Assembly (NCBI RefSeq): GCF_009765215.1
Contig: NZ_VLNV01000009.1
Span: forward strand, 62,001 to 126,000
Reading direction: 5' to 3'
Length of the DNA stretch: 64,000 nucleotides
From: Lysobacter prati
Lineage (GTDB): Bacteria; Pseudomonadota; Gammaproteobacteria; Xanthomonadales; Xanthomonadaceae
The notes beneath the pieces are model-generated. The model ran no database searches and was not told where the DNA came from. It saw nothing but the letters and a program-made list of their open reading frames with translations. The first letter of the stretch is position 1; every line of letters starts with the position of its first letter. The translations under genes and the position numbers were made by a program. Shown one piece after another: positions 1 through 9,088 of the stretch.

Positions 1-224
1 AACAGCAGCACGAAGGCGCGATCGATCGCGCCGCCGCCCTGGGTGAAGGCCTGGTCGATCATCGTGCCGAAGGCCTTCGGGAAGATCAGCGTCGCGGTGC
101 TCGATGCCGCCAGCGAGAGCAGCCAGGCAACGAACAGGGCACGGTGCTGGCGCACGAACGGCCATAGCGTGCGCAGGTTGCCGATCGGGGCTTTGAGCTG
201 GGTGGCGTCAACGCGGGAGTTCAT
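1..224 (-). CDS. ABC exporter, N-terminal fragment (gene runs off the window start)
   Basis: The complement opens with ATG at 224 and stays open to position 1, giving about 74 residues. They read as a short cytoplasmic N-terminus with LRTLWPFVRQHR, a first membrane helix (LFVAWLLSLAASSTATLIFP) and a loop FGTMIDQAF. This is the usual start of an MsbA/type IV ABC exporter, in which a membrane domain precedes a fused ATPase domain. The Walker motifs would lie outside the window, so membership is inferred from the start only. It begins 14 bases after the stop of the YigZ gene, so it is probably the last part seen of the sigma factor/anti-sigma/YigZ transcription unit. The substrate cannot be told. 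Confidence 0.7.
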   Translation of the reverse strand, partial: MNSRVDATQLKAPIGNLRTLWPFVRQHRALFVAWLLSLAASSTATLIFPKAFGTMIDQAFTQGGGAIDRAFVLL

Positions 225-238
225 GGCGGTTCGGTGAC

Positions 239-838
239 TCACATGTCAGGGAGTTCGTCGCCGAAGCGCACCCGGTCACGAGTGGCGTCGCGGAGCCGGA
301 CTTTCAAGGGCGACAGTTGCTCCGAGGGTAATCGCAGGCGCAGGCGGGCGCCGTTGGCATCGAAGTGCTCGTCGAGCTTTTCCGCGGCGTGGGCGGCGAT
401 GGCGGCGTGGACGGCGCCGGTGTCGTCGAAGGAATAGTCGAGTTCAACGGTGACATGGACGACGAGAATGCGCCGTGGCGCCAGCCGCAGGCATTCGGCC
501 GCGCTGCCGCCATAGGCGCGGACCAGGCCGCCGGCGCCGAGCTTGATGCCGCCAAACCAGCGCGTGACCACGGCCACGACCTGGTCCAGGCCCTGGCCGT
601 CGATGGCGGCCAGGATCGGACGTCCCGCGGTGCCGGCCGGTTCGCCATCGTCGTTGAACCGGTACTCGTTGCCGATCCGGTAGGCCCAGCAGTTGTGCGT
701 GGCGGCGGGATCGCCGACCTGGGCTATGAAGTCGATCGCGGCCTCCGGCACCGTCACCGGAGCGGCATGGACGATGAAGCGGCTGTGCTTGACCTCCAGT
801 TCGAAGGAGGTCAGTGCGGCCAGTGTTGCCGAGGTCAT
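239..838 (-). CDS. YigZ/IMPACT family protein
   Basis: A 199-residue protein of the YigZ/IMPACT (UPF0029) family. The family signature NDDGEPAGTAGRPIL is at about residues 62-76, followed by WFGGIKLGAGGLVRAYGG at about 93-110, both strongly conserved in this family. Length fits the usual 195-205 residues. The bacterial members have a two-domain fold. The first domain resembles a ribosomal S5-type fold and the C-terminal domain resembles an EF-G-like fold. Their biochemical role is unsettled; eukaryotic IMPACT acts in translational control. The ATG overlaps the stop of the anti-sigma-like gene (ATGA), which indicates translational coupling. Nothing ties it functionally to the sigma factor beyond that. 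Confidence 0.9.
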   Translation of the reverse strand: MTSATLAALTSFELEVKHSRFIVHAAPVTVPEAAIDFIAQVGDPAATHNCWAYRIGNEYRFNDDGEPAGTAGRPILAAIDGQGLDQVVAVVTRWFGGIKLGAGGLVRAYGGSAAECLRLAPRRILVVHVTVELDYSFDDTGAVHAAIAAHAAEKLDEHFDANGARLRLRLPSEQLSPLKVRLRDATRDRVRFGDELPDM

Positions 839-1896
839 CGCGTCGGTTCGGCGAGGGCGCGCAGGTCTTCAGGCAGGCGCACGCGCGGATACGACTTGCG
901 GAACTGCGCGAGGCTCTGGCGGGCGCCGTCGAGGTCGCCGTCGTCGCGGCGGTCGCGGATGCGCTGCAGCCATTGCGCCGGTGCCAGTTCGCGGTCGTTG
1001 CGCACCGGCACGTCGGTCACGCGGATGCGGCTGCCGGTGACCTGGATGGTGTCGAGCGTGGCGCTGGACGCGGGCGCTTCCGTGGCGCTGGAATCGGCCG
1101 ACGCCGCCGCTGCACGTTCCGCCGCGACCTCCGAAGCCGCCTGCGAACGAAGTTCGCGATCAGCGTCGACCTGCTTCGCCGCCTCGTTTGCCGCAGCCTT
1201 GCGCTGGATCGCGGAGGCCTGGGCTGCGGCGCGCTGTCGCTGCTCGCCTTCGCCGAACGCCACGGTTGCGGCTGGCGGAGCCGCCGGTGAGGCCGGCGCC
1301 GGAGCTGAGGAGTAGGGCATCGAGTCGCCGCGCACGGCTGCCGCCGCTGCGGCGTGCCCGGAATGCGCCGGATCGACTGCCTCGTCGAGGAAATGCGCCG
1401 ACGGCTGGTCGGGAGCCGGAGCTTCTGCCGGTGCCGCCTTTGCCGCGATGGATTCTTCTCGCGCCGGCGCGGCCTCGCGCCTGGCCATCGCGGGCGCCTG
1501 CAGGACACGCGCGGCGGCGGGTGCATCGGCTGCCGGTGGCGGCGGCGGGGCCGCTGCCGGCTCCGGCCGCTCGATGACTTCGGCGGTGACAAAACCAAAA
1601 TCGCCGGCTTCATCGCGCGGCGCCCGCGGTGCCGGGGCGGACGGGCGCAACTGCCAGACCACGCCGACGGCCAGCGCCAGCACCGCCGCCATGCCGGCAC
1701 CGGTGACCAGGGTGGCCGGCACGCCGGTCAGCGCAAGCCAGCGCCGGTTGCGACGGGGGGCCACGGCCGCGTGCGCGGCGGCAAGGATCTTCGCGTCGAG
1801 CGCCGGCGAAGGACCGTCGCGCGGCCCCAGCCGCGCCAGCCGGTCGGCCATGGCGCGCTCTTCAGGGGTCAGTGGTTCGTCGAAAGGATGGCTCAT
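835..1896 (-). CDS. Putative membrane anti-sigma factor with TonB-box-like motif
   Basis: A 353-residue protein, start three bases beyond the stop of the ECF sigma gene. Residues 1-50 are a charged, probably cytoplasmic segment (TPEERAMADRLARL), residues about 53-82 are one membrane helix, and the rest is a long Ala/Pro-rich periplasmic region with a charged C-terminal segment (QWLQRIRDRRDDGDLDGARQ). That topology and the position behind an ECF sigma gene suggest an anti-sigma factor; there is no zinc-finger HxxxCxxC motif, so the family is not certain. Oddly, residues 281-291 read LDTIQVTGSRI, the kind of sequence normally found as the TonB box of TonB-dependent receptors. The gene ends in an ATGA overlap with yigZ. 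Confidence 0.65.
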   Translation of the reverse strand: MSHPFDEPLTPEERAMADRLARLGPRDGPSPALDAKILAAAHAAVAPRRNRRWLALTGVPATLVTGAGMAAVLALAVGVVWQLRPSAPAPRAPRDEAGDFGFVTAEVIERPEPAAAPPPPPAADAPAAARVLQAPAMARREAAPAREESIAAKAAPAEAPAPDQPSAHFLDEAVDPAHSGHAAAAAAVRGDSMPYSSAPAPASPAAPPAATVAFGEGEQRQRAAAQASAIQRKAAANEAAKQVDADRELRSQAASEVAAERAAAASADSSATEAPASSATLDTIQVTGSRIRVTDVPVRNDRELAPAQWLQRIRDRRDDGDLDGARQSLAQFRKSYPRVRLPEDLRALAEPTR

Positions 1897-1899
1897 GGG

Positions 1900-2475
1900 T
1901 CAGTCGCTCAGCTCGCCGGGCTCATCGCTCAGTCCGGCGCGCAGCTTGTCCATCGCATAGCGCAGGCGCGATTTGACGGTTTCCCGGCCGACGCCGGTGA
2001 TTTCGCCGATGTCCTCCAGACTCAGTTCCTGTTCCAGGCGCAGCAGCACCACTTCGCGTTGCTCCTCGGGCAGCGCCGCGATCGCCAGTTGCAGGCGTCG
2101 GCGCTGTTCGAATTCGGACAGTTCCCGCTCCGGGGTGGTCGGGTCGGGCACGCGTGCGGCGCGCTCGTCGCCGTCCTCCGGAGCCGCTGGGCGGTGCTTG
2201 AGACCGCGCCAGTGATCGTTGAGCCGATTGTGGGCGATGCGGAACAGCCAGGTCCTGAACGCGGCGTCGGGCTTCCAGCCCTGGCGCGCGGCGATGACCC
2301 GCTGCCAGACGTCCTGGAAGAACTCGTCGGCCAGGGCGCTGTCGCGCAGCTGGCGCAGCAGGAAACGGTAGAGCGGGCCGCGGTGGCGCGCGTAGAGGGT
2401 TTCGAACGCAGCCGTGTCCCCGCCGGTCCAGGCCAGCATCAACAGGTCGTCGCTCGGATCCTCGCCCGCGTTCAT
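1900..2475 (-). CDS. ECF-family RNA polymerase sigma factor
   Basis: A 191-residue sigma-70 family factor of the extracytoplasmic type. Region 2 is seen at about residues 18-85 (YARHRGPLYRFLLRQL, DVWQRVI, FRTWLFRIAHNRLNDHWR) and region 4 at about 125-180 (LPEEQREVVLLRLEQELSLE, then the helix-turn-helix GEITGVGRETVKSRLRYAMD). The start at 2475 (MNAGEDPSDDLLMLAW) was chosen because longer frames add 42 residues without family character. It is followed after three bases by a membrane protein that is a plausible anti-sigma partner, so the pair probably forms one envelope-signalling unit. It is divergent from the c-di-GMP enzyme gene, with about 125 bases between them that should hold both promoters. 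Confidence 0.88.
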   Translation of the reverse strand: MNAGEDPSDDLLMLAWTGGDTAAFETLYARHRGPLYRFLLRQLRDSALADEFFQDVWQRVIAARQGWKPDAAFRTWLFRIAHNRLNDHWRGLKHRPAAPEDGDERAARVPDPTTPERELSEFEQRRRLQLAIAALPEEQREVVLLRLEQELSLEDIGEITGVGRETVKSRLRYAMDKLRAGLSDEPGELSD

Positions 2476-2599
2476 CCGCGGCAGGGTACGGGCTGGAGGC
2501 GCCGGCGGGAAGCGGCAGGGCGCAAACGGCGTGGTGAGTTGCAGGGCGAGGTCCATATCAGATGAACGGATCGCAGTTCGCGACGGGGTTGATCCACGC

Positions 2600-5563
2600 A
2601 TGCCCAGCGGCGCGCTATCCTTCGGCGTCCGTCCCGGGGGTCATTCCGCAGTGCCAAATCGCAGCAGGCCAAAGGCCGTCCGAATCGTCGATGCCGGCTA
2701 CGGGCGCGATTCGCTGGCCGACACCCTGCAGGAAGCCCTGCCGCCCGGCGCCGAAGTCGCCGTGCTCTGGCGCGATCCGAACACCGGCATTGCCGCCGGT
2801 TCGGCCTCGCCAGGCGCGACCAGCGCACTGGCCAGCCGCGCCGAGGTGCTGCTGCAGCGCAGCCCGGTCGGCCAGCATTCGCACCGCATCGAGACTGCGT
2901 GGACCACGGCCGAGGGCGTTCGCGTGGCGATTGCCGTGCAGATGCCCGGACCGGTCGCCGCCGAGGTGCGCGAGGTCTGGCTGGCGATGGCCCAGCGAGT
3001 CGTCGTCTCGCACCTGGTCGCATTGCGCACGTTGGCCCGCGCCGAATCGCTGGAGAAGTCCGAGCGCCTGCAGCAGGCATTGTTCGAGATCGCCGACCTC
3101 GCCGGTTCCGACCTCGAACTGGCCGACATGCTGCGCCGGATCCACACCGTCGTAGCCGGGCTGATGTACGCGGCCAATCTCTACATCGTCTTGTACGACG
3201 ATGTCCGCGACAGCCTGCGATTCCTTTACTTCGCCGACCAGGTCGATACCTACGTCGCCGAACCCGAGCGCGACATCGCCATCGACGACATGCCCAACAG
3301 CGTGACCGTGGCGCTGCTGCGCCATGGCGAACCGCTGCAGGGTCCTTCGGAACTGATCCGCGACCGCCTCGGCGTCGCCCGCGACGCCCGCCACGGCCCC
3401 GACAGCGAGGACTGGCTGGGCGTGCCGATGCGCCGCGAAGACCGCATCTGCGGCGCCATCGTGGTGCAGAGCTACGACCGGCCGGACGTCTATGGCGAAG
3501 AGGAACGCGCACTGCTGTCGTTCGTCGCCCAGCACATCCTGACCGCGCTCGACCGCTTCCATGCCCGCGAAGAACTCGAGCGCCGGGTCGAGGAACGCAC
3601 ACAGGCCCTGCAGCTGAGCAACCGCGACCTGCAGGCCGAGATCATCGAACGCCAGCGCGCCGAGCGCCTGCAGCGGGCGTTGTTCCGCATCGCCGAACTG
3701 TCGATCACCTCCGAGACGCTGGAGCGCTTCTACACCCAGGTCCACGACGTCGTCAGCGACCTGCTGTACGCGCGCAATTTCTACATCGCGCTGGTCTCCG
3801 ATGACGGCGAAGGCCTGGAATTCCCGTACTCGATCGACGAACGCGATGCCAATCGCATGGCGCGCAAGCTCGCCTCGGGCCTGACCGAATACGTGATCGC
3901 CCGGGGTCGTGCGCTGCTGGCCGACCGCAAACGCATCGCCGCCCTGGAATCGCAGGGCCTGGTGCGCAGCCGCGGCTCGCTCGCGCATTGCTGGCTCGGC
4001 GTGCCGCTGTTCCACAACGAGTCGGTGGTGGGCGTGATCACCGTGCAGAGCTATTCGCCGGCGATCAACTTCAGCGTCCGCGACCAGGAACTGCTGACCT
4101 TCGTTGCCCATCACATCAGCATCGGCCTGGCGCGCAAGCAGGCGCAGGATCGCCTCGTCTCGGCCCATGCCGAGCTCGAGCAGCGGGTCGATTCGCGCAC
4201 GCGCGAGCTGGCCCAGGCCAATACCGAACTGCTGTCGCAGATCGGCGAGCGCCTGCGCGTGGAGCAGCAGCTGACCCACCAGGCGATGCACGACGCGCTG
4301 ACCGGGCTGCCCAACCGCAGCCAGCTGCTCGACCGCCTGGCGCAGGCCATCGCGCGGGCGCGCAGCGAGCAACAGAGCACGTTCGCGGTGCTGTTCCTGG
4401 ACCTGGACCGTTTCAAGCTGGTCAACGACAGCGTCGGCCATTCCGCCGGCGACGAGCTGCTGGTCGAGGCCGGGCGCCGGATCGTCGAGGCCGTCCGCGA
4501 GGACGACACCGTCGCGCGCCTGGGCGGCGACGAGTACGCCATCCTGATAGAAGACATCGACGGCCCCGAGGTCGCCGAGGAACTGGCCCAGCGCGTTCTG
4601 CGCGCATTGGGCGAACCGTGCTGGGTGGCCGGGCGCGAAGTATTCCCGTCGGCCAGCCTCGGCATCGCCCTGTGGCATCCGCGCTATCGCACCGGCGCCG
4701 AGCTGCTGCGCGACGCCGATGCTGCCATGTACCGGGCCAAAGCCGCCGGCCGCGACCGCTGCGCGGTGTTCGACGAGGCCATGCGCGAGGAGGCCGTGCG
4801 CATCCTCGACCTTGAGGCCGACCTGCGCCGTGCCATCAACGGCGACGGCTTCGTCGCCTTCTACCAGCCGATCGTGCGCCTGGACGACCACCGCGTGATC
4901 GGCCACGAGGCACTGCTGCGCTGGCGCCATGAGCGCCGCGGCCTGCTCACGCCGAGCGAGTTCATCGGCGTGGGCGAGGACAGCGGCCTGATCGAGGAAG
5001 TCGACTGGATCCTCTATGGCCAGGTGATGGAAGAGCTCGCCCGTGGCGGCGAGGGCTACATCTCGGTCAATGTTTCACCGCGGCACTTCCGTTCGGGAGA
5101 TTTCGCAGACCGCCTGCTCCGCATGATCGACCAGGCCGGCGCCGACCCGCATCGCCTGCGCATCGAGATCACCGAGGTCGCACTGCTCGACGACGTCCCG
5201 CGCGCGCTGCGCATGCTGCGCACCCTGCGCAGCCACGGCGTGCTCGCCCAGCTCGACGACTTCGGCACCGGCTTCTCGGCGCTGTCGTACCTGCACCGGT
5301 TCCCGATCGAGTGCCTGAAGATCGACCAGAGCTTCGTCTCCGGGTTGATTGGCGACGCCCAGCCCGAGAGCGTGGCGGTGGTCCGCGCGATCCAGGCGCT
5401 GGCCGGCACCCTGGGCATCCACACCATCGGCGAAGGCGTGGAGACCGAAGCCCAACGCGCCGCCCTGCGCGAACTGGGTTGTACCTACGGCCAGGGCTAC
5501 CTGTTCGGCTATCCGGCCGAACGCGTCCATACCCAGACCCTGCTGCGCGCCGTCAGCGGCTGA
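2600..5563 (+). CDS. GAF-GAF-GGDEF-EAL cyclic-di-GMP enzyme
   Basis: A 987-residue soluble bifunctional diguanylate cyclase/phosphodiesterase. Two GAF sensor domains (about residues 155-317 and 360-513) are each followed by a coiled-coil linker containing an EERTQAL/SRTRELAQAN repeat. The GGDEF domain carries GGDEY at 642-646, and an RxxD inhibitory site (REDD) sits five residues before it. The EAL domain has EAL at 770-772, the NVSPRHF, EITE, LDDFGTGFS, CLKIDQSF and GEGVETE motifs and the final YGQGY, so all metal and catalytic ligands of an active phosphodiesterase are present. No membrane segment is seen. The start could also be GTG at 2651, which has a better purine-rich upstream sequence. 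It lies directly upstream of a Clp-type site; Clp in Xanthomonas is a c-di-GMP-responsive regulator. Confidence 0.9.
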   Translation: MPSGALSFGVRPGGHSAVPNRSRPKAVRIVDAGYGRDSLADTLQEALPPGAEVAVLWRDPNTGIAAGSASPGATSALASRAEVLLQRSPVGQHSHRIETAWTTAEGVRVAIAVQMPGPVAAEVREVWLAMAQRVVVSHLVALRTLARAESLEKSERLQQALFEIADLAGSDLELADMLRRIHTVVAGLMYAANLYIVLYDDVRDSLRFLYFADQVDTYVAEPERDIAIDDMPNSVTVALLRHGEPLQGPSELIRDRLGVARDARHGPDSEDWLGVPMRREDRICGAIVVQSYDRPDVYGEEERALLSFVAQHILTALDRFHAREELERRVEERTQALQLSNRDLQAEIIERQRAERLQRALFRIAELSITSETLERFYTQVHDVVSDLLYARNFYIALVSDDGEGLEFPYSIDERDANRMARKLASGLTEYVIARGRALLADRKRIAALESQGLVRSRGSLAHCWLGVPLFHNESVVGVITVQSYSPAINFSVRDQELLTFVAHHISIGLARKQAQDRLVSAHAELEQRVDSRTRELAQANTELLSQIGERLRVEQQLTHQAMHDALTGLPNRSQLLDRLAQAIARARSEQQSTFAVLFLDLDRFKLVNDSVGHSAGDELLVEAGRRIVEAVREDDTVARLGGDEYAILIEDIDGPEVAEELAQRVLRALGEPCWVAGREVFPSASLGIALWHPRYRTGAELLRDADAAMYRAKAAGRDRCAVFDEAMREEAVRILDLEADLRRAINGDGFVAFYQPIVRLDDHRVIGHEALLRWRHERRGLLTPSEFIGVGEDSGLIEEVDWILYGQVMEELARGGEGYISVNVSPRHFRSGDFADRLLRMIDQAGADPHRLRIEITEVALLDDVPRALRMLRTLRSHGVLAQLDDFGTGFSALSYLHRFPIECLKIDQSFVSGLIGDAQPESVAVVRAIQALAGTLGIHTIGEGVETEAQRAALRELGCTYGQGYLFGYPAERVHTQTLLRAVSG

Positions 5564-5773
5564 CACCAGCCACCATTCGAACCTCTTAGCGCCCCTCGAC
5601 CGCTCCGGTCGGGAATGGGGCGGGCTTCGCCGTGTCCGGCAACTTTCATGCCGCCAAAAACAGCAAAGACAAACGAGCGATTTCGTGAACGGGGAAGAAG
5701 GACGCCGTTCGTTCGTATTTGTCAATCTAAAAATGGCGGTTTCGTAAATTTCATGTGAAAGTTGCATTAAAAG

Positions 5774-5789
5774 TGTGACGTGCGTCACA
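5774..5789. promoter_or_regulatory. Perfect Clp/CRP-type palindrome
   Basis: TGTGACGTGCGTCACA matches the CRP/Clp half-sites TGTGA-N6-TCACA exactly on both arms. It lies 131 bases before the chosen start of the Oar-like receptor, in the only AT-rich stretch of this intergenic region. In Xanthomonadaceae the cognate factor would be Clp. Promoter hexamers next to it are not clear enough to name, so activation rather than repression cannot be told from the sequence. The rest of the 5564-5904 gap holds no ORF I support. Confidence 0.7.
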
Positions 5790-5904
5790 GATCTAACAAT
5801 TAATTAAGGTGAACGCCACGTTAACCGTTGACCCGGCTGTATGCCTGAAGTCATGGTCGCCAGGCCTTACAGGGCAATTCCATTTGCTGAATTTTGGGGG
5901 AAAT

Positions 5905-8900
5905 GTGTCTAAACGTTCATCCATGAACCGCAATTTGCGGCGCAGCGCGCTTACCGTGGCGCTCGGCGTGTGCTTCGCCTCTTCTGGCGTCCACGCCCAG
6001 TCCACCGCTGGTGCCGTATTCGGTCAGGCGACGGCTGGGGAGACCGTCGTCGTCGAGAACCCGGCAACGGGCTTCCGTCGCGAGATCACCGTGACAGGCG
6101 ATGGCACCTATCGCGTGCCGGCTCTGTCGCCGGGCCAGTACCGCATCACCCTGCAGCGTGCCGACGGCACGACCGCAGTCCGCGAAGGTGTCGCCGTCAA
6201 CGTGGGTACCGGTACGCCGGTCAACTTCGCTGCTGCAGGCGGCGGCTCGGCCACCACCCTCGACAGCGTTGTCGTGGTCGGTGCCCAGGCGGTGAACCCG
6301 ATCGACGTCTCGTCGGTCGAGTCCACCACCATCCTGACCGCCGCCCAGATCGCCAAGATCCCGGTGCTGCGTGACGCTACCTCGGTCGCGCTGCTGGCCC
6401 CGGGTACCGTCCGAGGCGACACCGCGTTCGGCAACCTGGCCTCGTTCGGTGGTTCCTCGGTCGCGGAAAACCAGTACTACGTCAACGGCTTCAACGTCAC
6501 CAACTCGTTCCGCGGCCTGAACTTCTCGAAGATTCCCTTCGAGGCAGTGGCAGAGCAGCAGATCAAGACCGGTGGCTACGGCGCCGAGTTCGGTCGTTCG
6601 CTGGGCGGCGTGATCAACCAGGTCACCAAGCGCGGTACCAACGAGTTCGAAGCCGGTGCCAACGTGTTCTGGCTGCCGGAAGCCCTGCGCGAAGACGTCA
6701 AGAACACCTACTACTCGAACCCGCTGGTTCCGGGTGACCTGGGCAAGCTGCGCCAGGACAACTCCAAGGACACCGACGGTTCGTACAACACCAGCATCTG
6801 GGCCGGCGGCGCGCTGATCCCCGACAAGCTGTTCGCCTGGGGCATGCTGTCCTACAGCAACCAGGAAAAGGACATCTACAACAGCGTCGTCTCCCGCCAG
6901 AACTCGACCGACAAGATCGACGGTCCGACCTGGCTGTTGAAGATGGACTGGAACATCAACGACAGCAACAAGCTCGAGTTCACCGCGTTTTCGGACGAGC
7001 AGGACACCGTCAGCCCCAACTTCCTGAACCCGCTCGGTTCGCTTGAGCGTGGTGCGCTGATCGGTACTTCGTACCTGACCACCGGCGGCGACAACTACAT
7101 CGCCCGCTACACCGGTTACATCACCGACTCGTTCACCCTGTCGGCGCTGTACGGCCACAGCGAGTTCTCGCGTTCGAGCCACCTGATCACCGCCAACGGC
7201 ACGCGCGTGACGTACGGCGGCGACCTGAATGTGCCGGCCAGCGGCTGCCCGGTCATCACCGACGCCCGTCCGGGTTATCGCACCGCCATCACCGGCGTGT
7301 ACGCCAGCTCGTGCAACATCACCGGCACCTCGATCGACCGCATCGACTCGGGCGACACGCGTGACTCGTGGCGCATCGACGGTGACTGGCAGATCGGCGA
7401 CCACCAGATCGGTTTCGGTTTCGACGTGGACGACTACGAGTCCATCGCCGGCCAGTCGCTCGAGGGTGGCCGCATCTGGCGCTACTCGACCAACAACGGT
7501 CCGGACGGTCGCGCCAACACCGGCGACGAGTTCGACATCGTTCGCGAGCAGATCGTGACCCAGGGCTCGACGGTCAGGGTCAAGCAGCATGCGCTGTATG
7601 TCGAGGACAACTGGAACGTCACCGACAATTTCCTCGCCTACATCGGCGCGCGTTGGGACACGTTCGAGAACCTCAACGGCTTCGGCCAGACCTACGTCAA
7701 GATCGAGGATCAGTTCGGTCCGCGCCTGGGCTTCTCGTGGGACGTCAACGGCGACTCCACGCTGAAGGTCTACGGTAACGCCGGCCGCTACGCGCTGCCG
7801 CTGACCCCGAGCGTGGCCGTGCGTGGCGCCAGCGCCTCGTTGTTCACCCGCCAGAACTTCAACTACACCGGCGTTGATCCGGCCACCGGCGCTCCGATCG
7901 GCCTGACGCCGCGCGGCGCAGTGGCATTCGTCAACGGTGAATTCGGCGAGCCGAAGAACCCGGCGACGATTGCCGCCACCAACCTCGACCCGATGTACCA
8001 GGACGAGTTCATCCTCGGCTTCCAGAAGCAGATCACCGAGCACCAGTCGGTCGGCGCACGCGGTATCTACCGCAAGCTGAAGGCTGCGATCGACGACAAC
8101 TGCGACTACACGCCGATCATGGACCGGGCCATCGCCGACGGTTTCGACCCGGTCCTGCCGAGCAGCGGCTTCCCGTACTGCCGCATGTTCAACCCGGGTG
8201 CTGACGCGATCTTCCTGACCGACCTGGAAGACAACGGCACGCTCACCGAGTACAAGATCCCGGGTGCACTGCTGTCGCCGGAAGCCAAGCGCAGCTACAA
8301 GGCAATTGAGCTGTTCTGGGACGGCAGCTGGGACAAGTTCTTCTTCCAGGCGTCGTACACGGCGGCATGGAACAAGGGCAACACCGAAGGTGGCGTCAAG
8401 TCGGACATCGGCCAGTCCGATACCAGCGTGACCCAGGACTTCGACTACAAGGAACTGGCGGTCGATTCCTACGGCTACCTGCCGAACGATCGTCGCCACA
8501 GCCTGAAGGTGTTCGGCAACTATCAGTTCAACGATGAGTGGTCGGTCGGTGCCAACGTGCTGGTGCAGTCGGGTCGTCCGATCAACTGCCTCGGCGTGCT
8601 GTACCCGTACCACGGCGGCATCCACCCGTACGGCTCCTCCTTCTTCCGTTGCGGTACGACGGAAGCCGGTGGCGTCACCGGTCCGGCCGAAGCCATGCCG
8701 CGCGGTACCTTCGGTCGCCTGCCGTGGACCAACTCGATCGACCTGAACGTGGCCTACTTCCCGAGCTGGGCAACGGGTCTGCAGTTCAAGATGGACATCT
8801 TCAACGTGTTCAACAACCAGAAGGTCACCTCGGTGACGGAAGTGGCAGAGGACGCAACCACCGGCGCGCCGCTGAACACCTTCCTGCTGCCGCGTAGCTT

Positions 8901-8946
8901 CCAGGCGCCGCGCCAGTTCCGCTTCATGGTTCAGTACGACTTCTAA
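5905..8946 (+). CDS. Oar-like TonB-dependent receptor
   Basis: About 1013 residues. The GTG start at 5905 follows a GGGGGA ribosome-binding site by five bases and gives a basic N-terminus, then a signal peptide ending HAQS; an ATG at 5923 is the alternative. A carboxypeptidase-regulatory-like domain follows (TGFRREITVTGDGTYRVPAL, typical Oar family). Next come a TonB-box-like LDSVVVVG and the plug (VLRDATSVALLAPGTVRGD, GGYGAEFGRSLGGVINQVTK). A long beta-barrel ends in QYDF with a terminal aromatic residue, as outer-membrane assembly needs. The protein should span the outer membrane and take up or bind an unknown ligand, or act in surface assembly. Downstream are a terminator and two TPR-sulfotransferases, a neighbourhood that may be functional. 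Confidence 0.92.
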   Translation: MSKRSSMNRNLRRSALTVALGVCFASSGVHAQSTAGAVFGQATAGETVVVENPATGFRREITVTGDGTYRVPALSPGQYRITLQRADGTTAVREGVAVNVGTGTPVNFAAAGGGSATTLDSVVVVGAQAVNPIDVSSVESTTILTAAQIAKIPVLRDATSVALLAPGTVRGDTAFGNLASFGGSSVAENQYYVNGFNVTNSFRGLNFSKIPFEAVAEQQIKTGGYGAEFGRSLGGVINQVTKRGTNEFEAGANVFWLPEALREDVKNTYYSNPLVPGDLGKLRQDNSKDTDGSYNTSIWAGGALIPDKLFAWGMLSYSNQEKDIYNSVVSRQNSTDKIDGPTWLLKMDWNINDSNKLEFTAFSDEQDTVSPNFLNPLGSLERGALIGTSYLTTGGDNYIARYTGYITDSFTLSALYGHSEFSRSSHLITANGTRVTYGGDLNVPASGCPVITDARPGYRTAITGVYASSCNITGTSIDRIDSGDTRDSWRIDGDWQIGDHQIGFGFDVDDYESIAGQSLEGGRIWRYSTNNGPDGRANTGDEFDIVREQIVTQGSTVRVKQHALYVEDNWNVTDNFLAYIGARWDTFENLNGFGQTYVKIEDQFGPRLGFSWDVNGDSTLKVYGNAGRYALPLTPSVAVRGASASLFTRQNFNYTGVDPATGAPIGLTPRGAVAFVNGEFGEPKNPATIAATNLDPMYQDEFILGFQKQITEHQSVGARGIYRKLKAAIDDNCDYTPIMDRAIADGFDPVLPSSGFPYCRMFNPGADAIFLTDLEDNGTLTEYKIPGALLSPEAKRSYKAIELFWDGSWDKFFFQASYTAAWNKGNTEGGVKSDIGQSDTSVTQDFDYKELAVDSYGYLPNDRRHSLKVFGNYQFNDEWSVGANVLVQSGRPINCLGVLYPYHGGIHPYGSSFFRCGTTEAGGVTGPAEAMPRGTFGRLPWTNSIDLNVAYFPSWATGLQFKMDIFNVFNNQKVTSVTEVAEDATTGAPLNTFLLPRSFQAPRQFRFMVQYDF

Positions 8947-8972
8947 GATTCAAGTTCCACTATTTCTCTCTC

Positions 8973-8999
8973 ACGGCCGCCGCAAGGCGGCCGTTTTTT
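8973..8999 (+). terminator. Rho-independent terminator after the receptor gene
   Basis: ACGGCCGCC, a GCAA tetraloop, then GGCGGCCGT and a run of six T residues, 26 bases after the receptor stop. The GC stem of nine pairs with a stable loop makes this a strong intrinsic terminator, so the sulfotransferase genes need their own promoter. TTGTGC at about 9044 and TATGCT 16 bases later could be it, but this is weak. Confidence 0.88.
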
Positions 9000-9088
9000 A
9001 TGCGGAAATCCGCACTTTTTTCACCTGCGGAGCGTTGTGCGCGCAACGGTTGCCGCTATGCTTGAAGCGTTCTTCCGATGGCGGATCT

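Noticed and set aside
365-1315. Long plus-strand open frame opposite yigZ and the anti-sigma-like gene
   Set aside because: High GC keeps many antisense frames open. This one has Arg/Gly-rich low-information sequence and no family signature, and it overlies two convincing genes.
5917-8625. Long minus-strand frame opposite the first Oar-like receptor
   Set aside because: Low-complexity Val/Asp/Arg-rich translation without domains; the receptor is clear on the plus strand.
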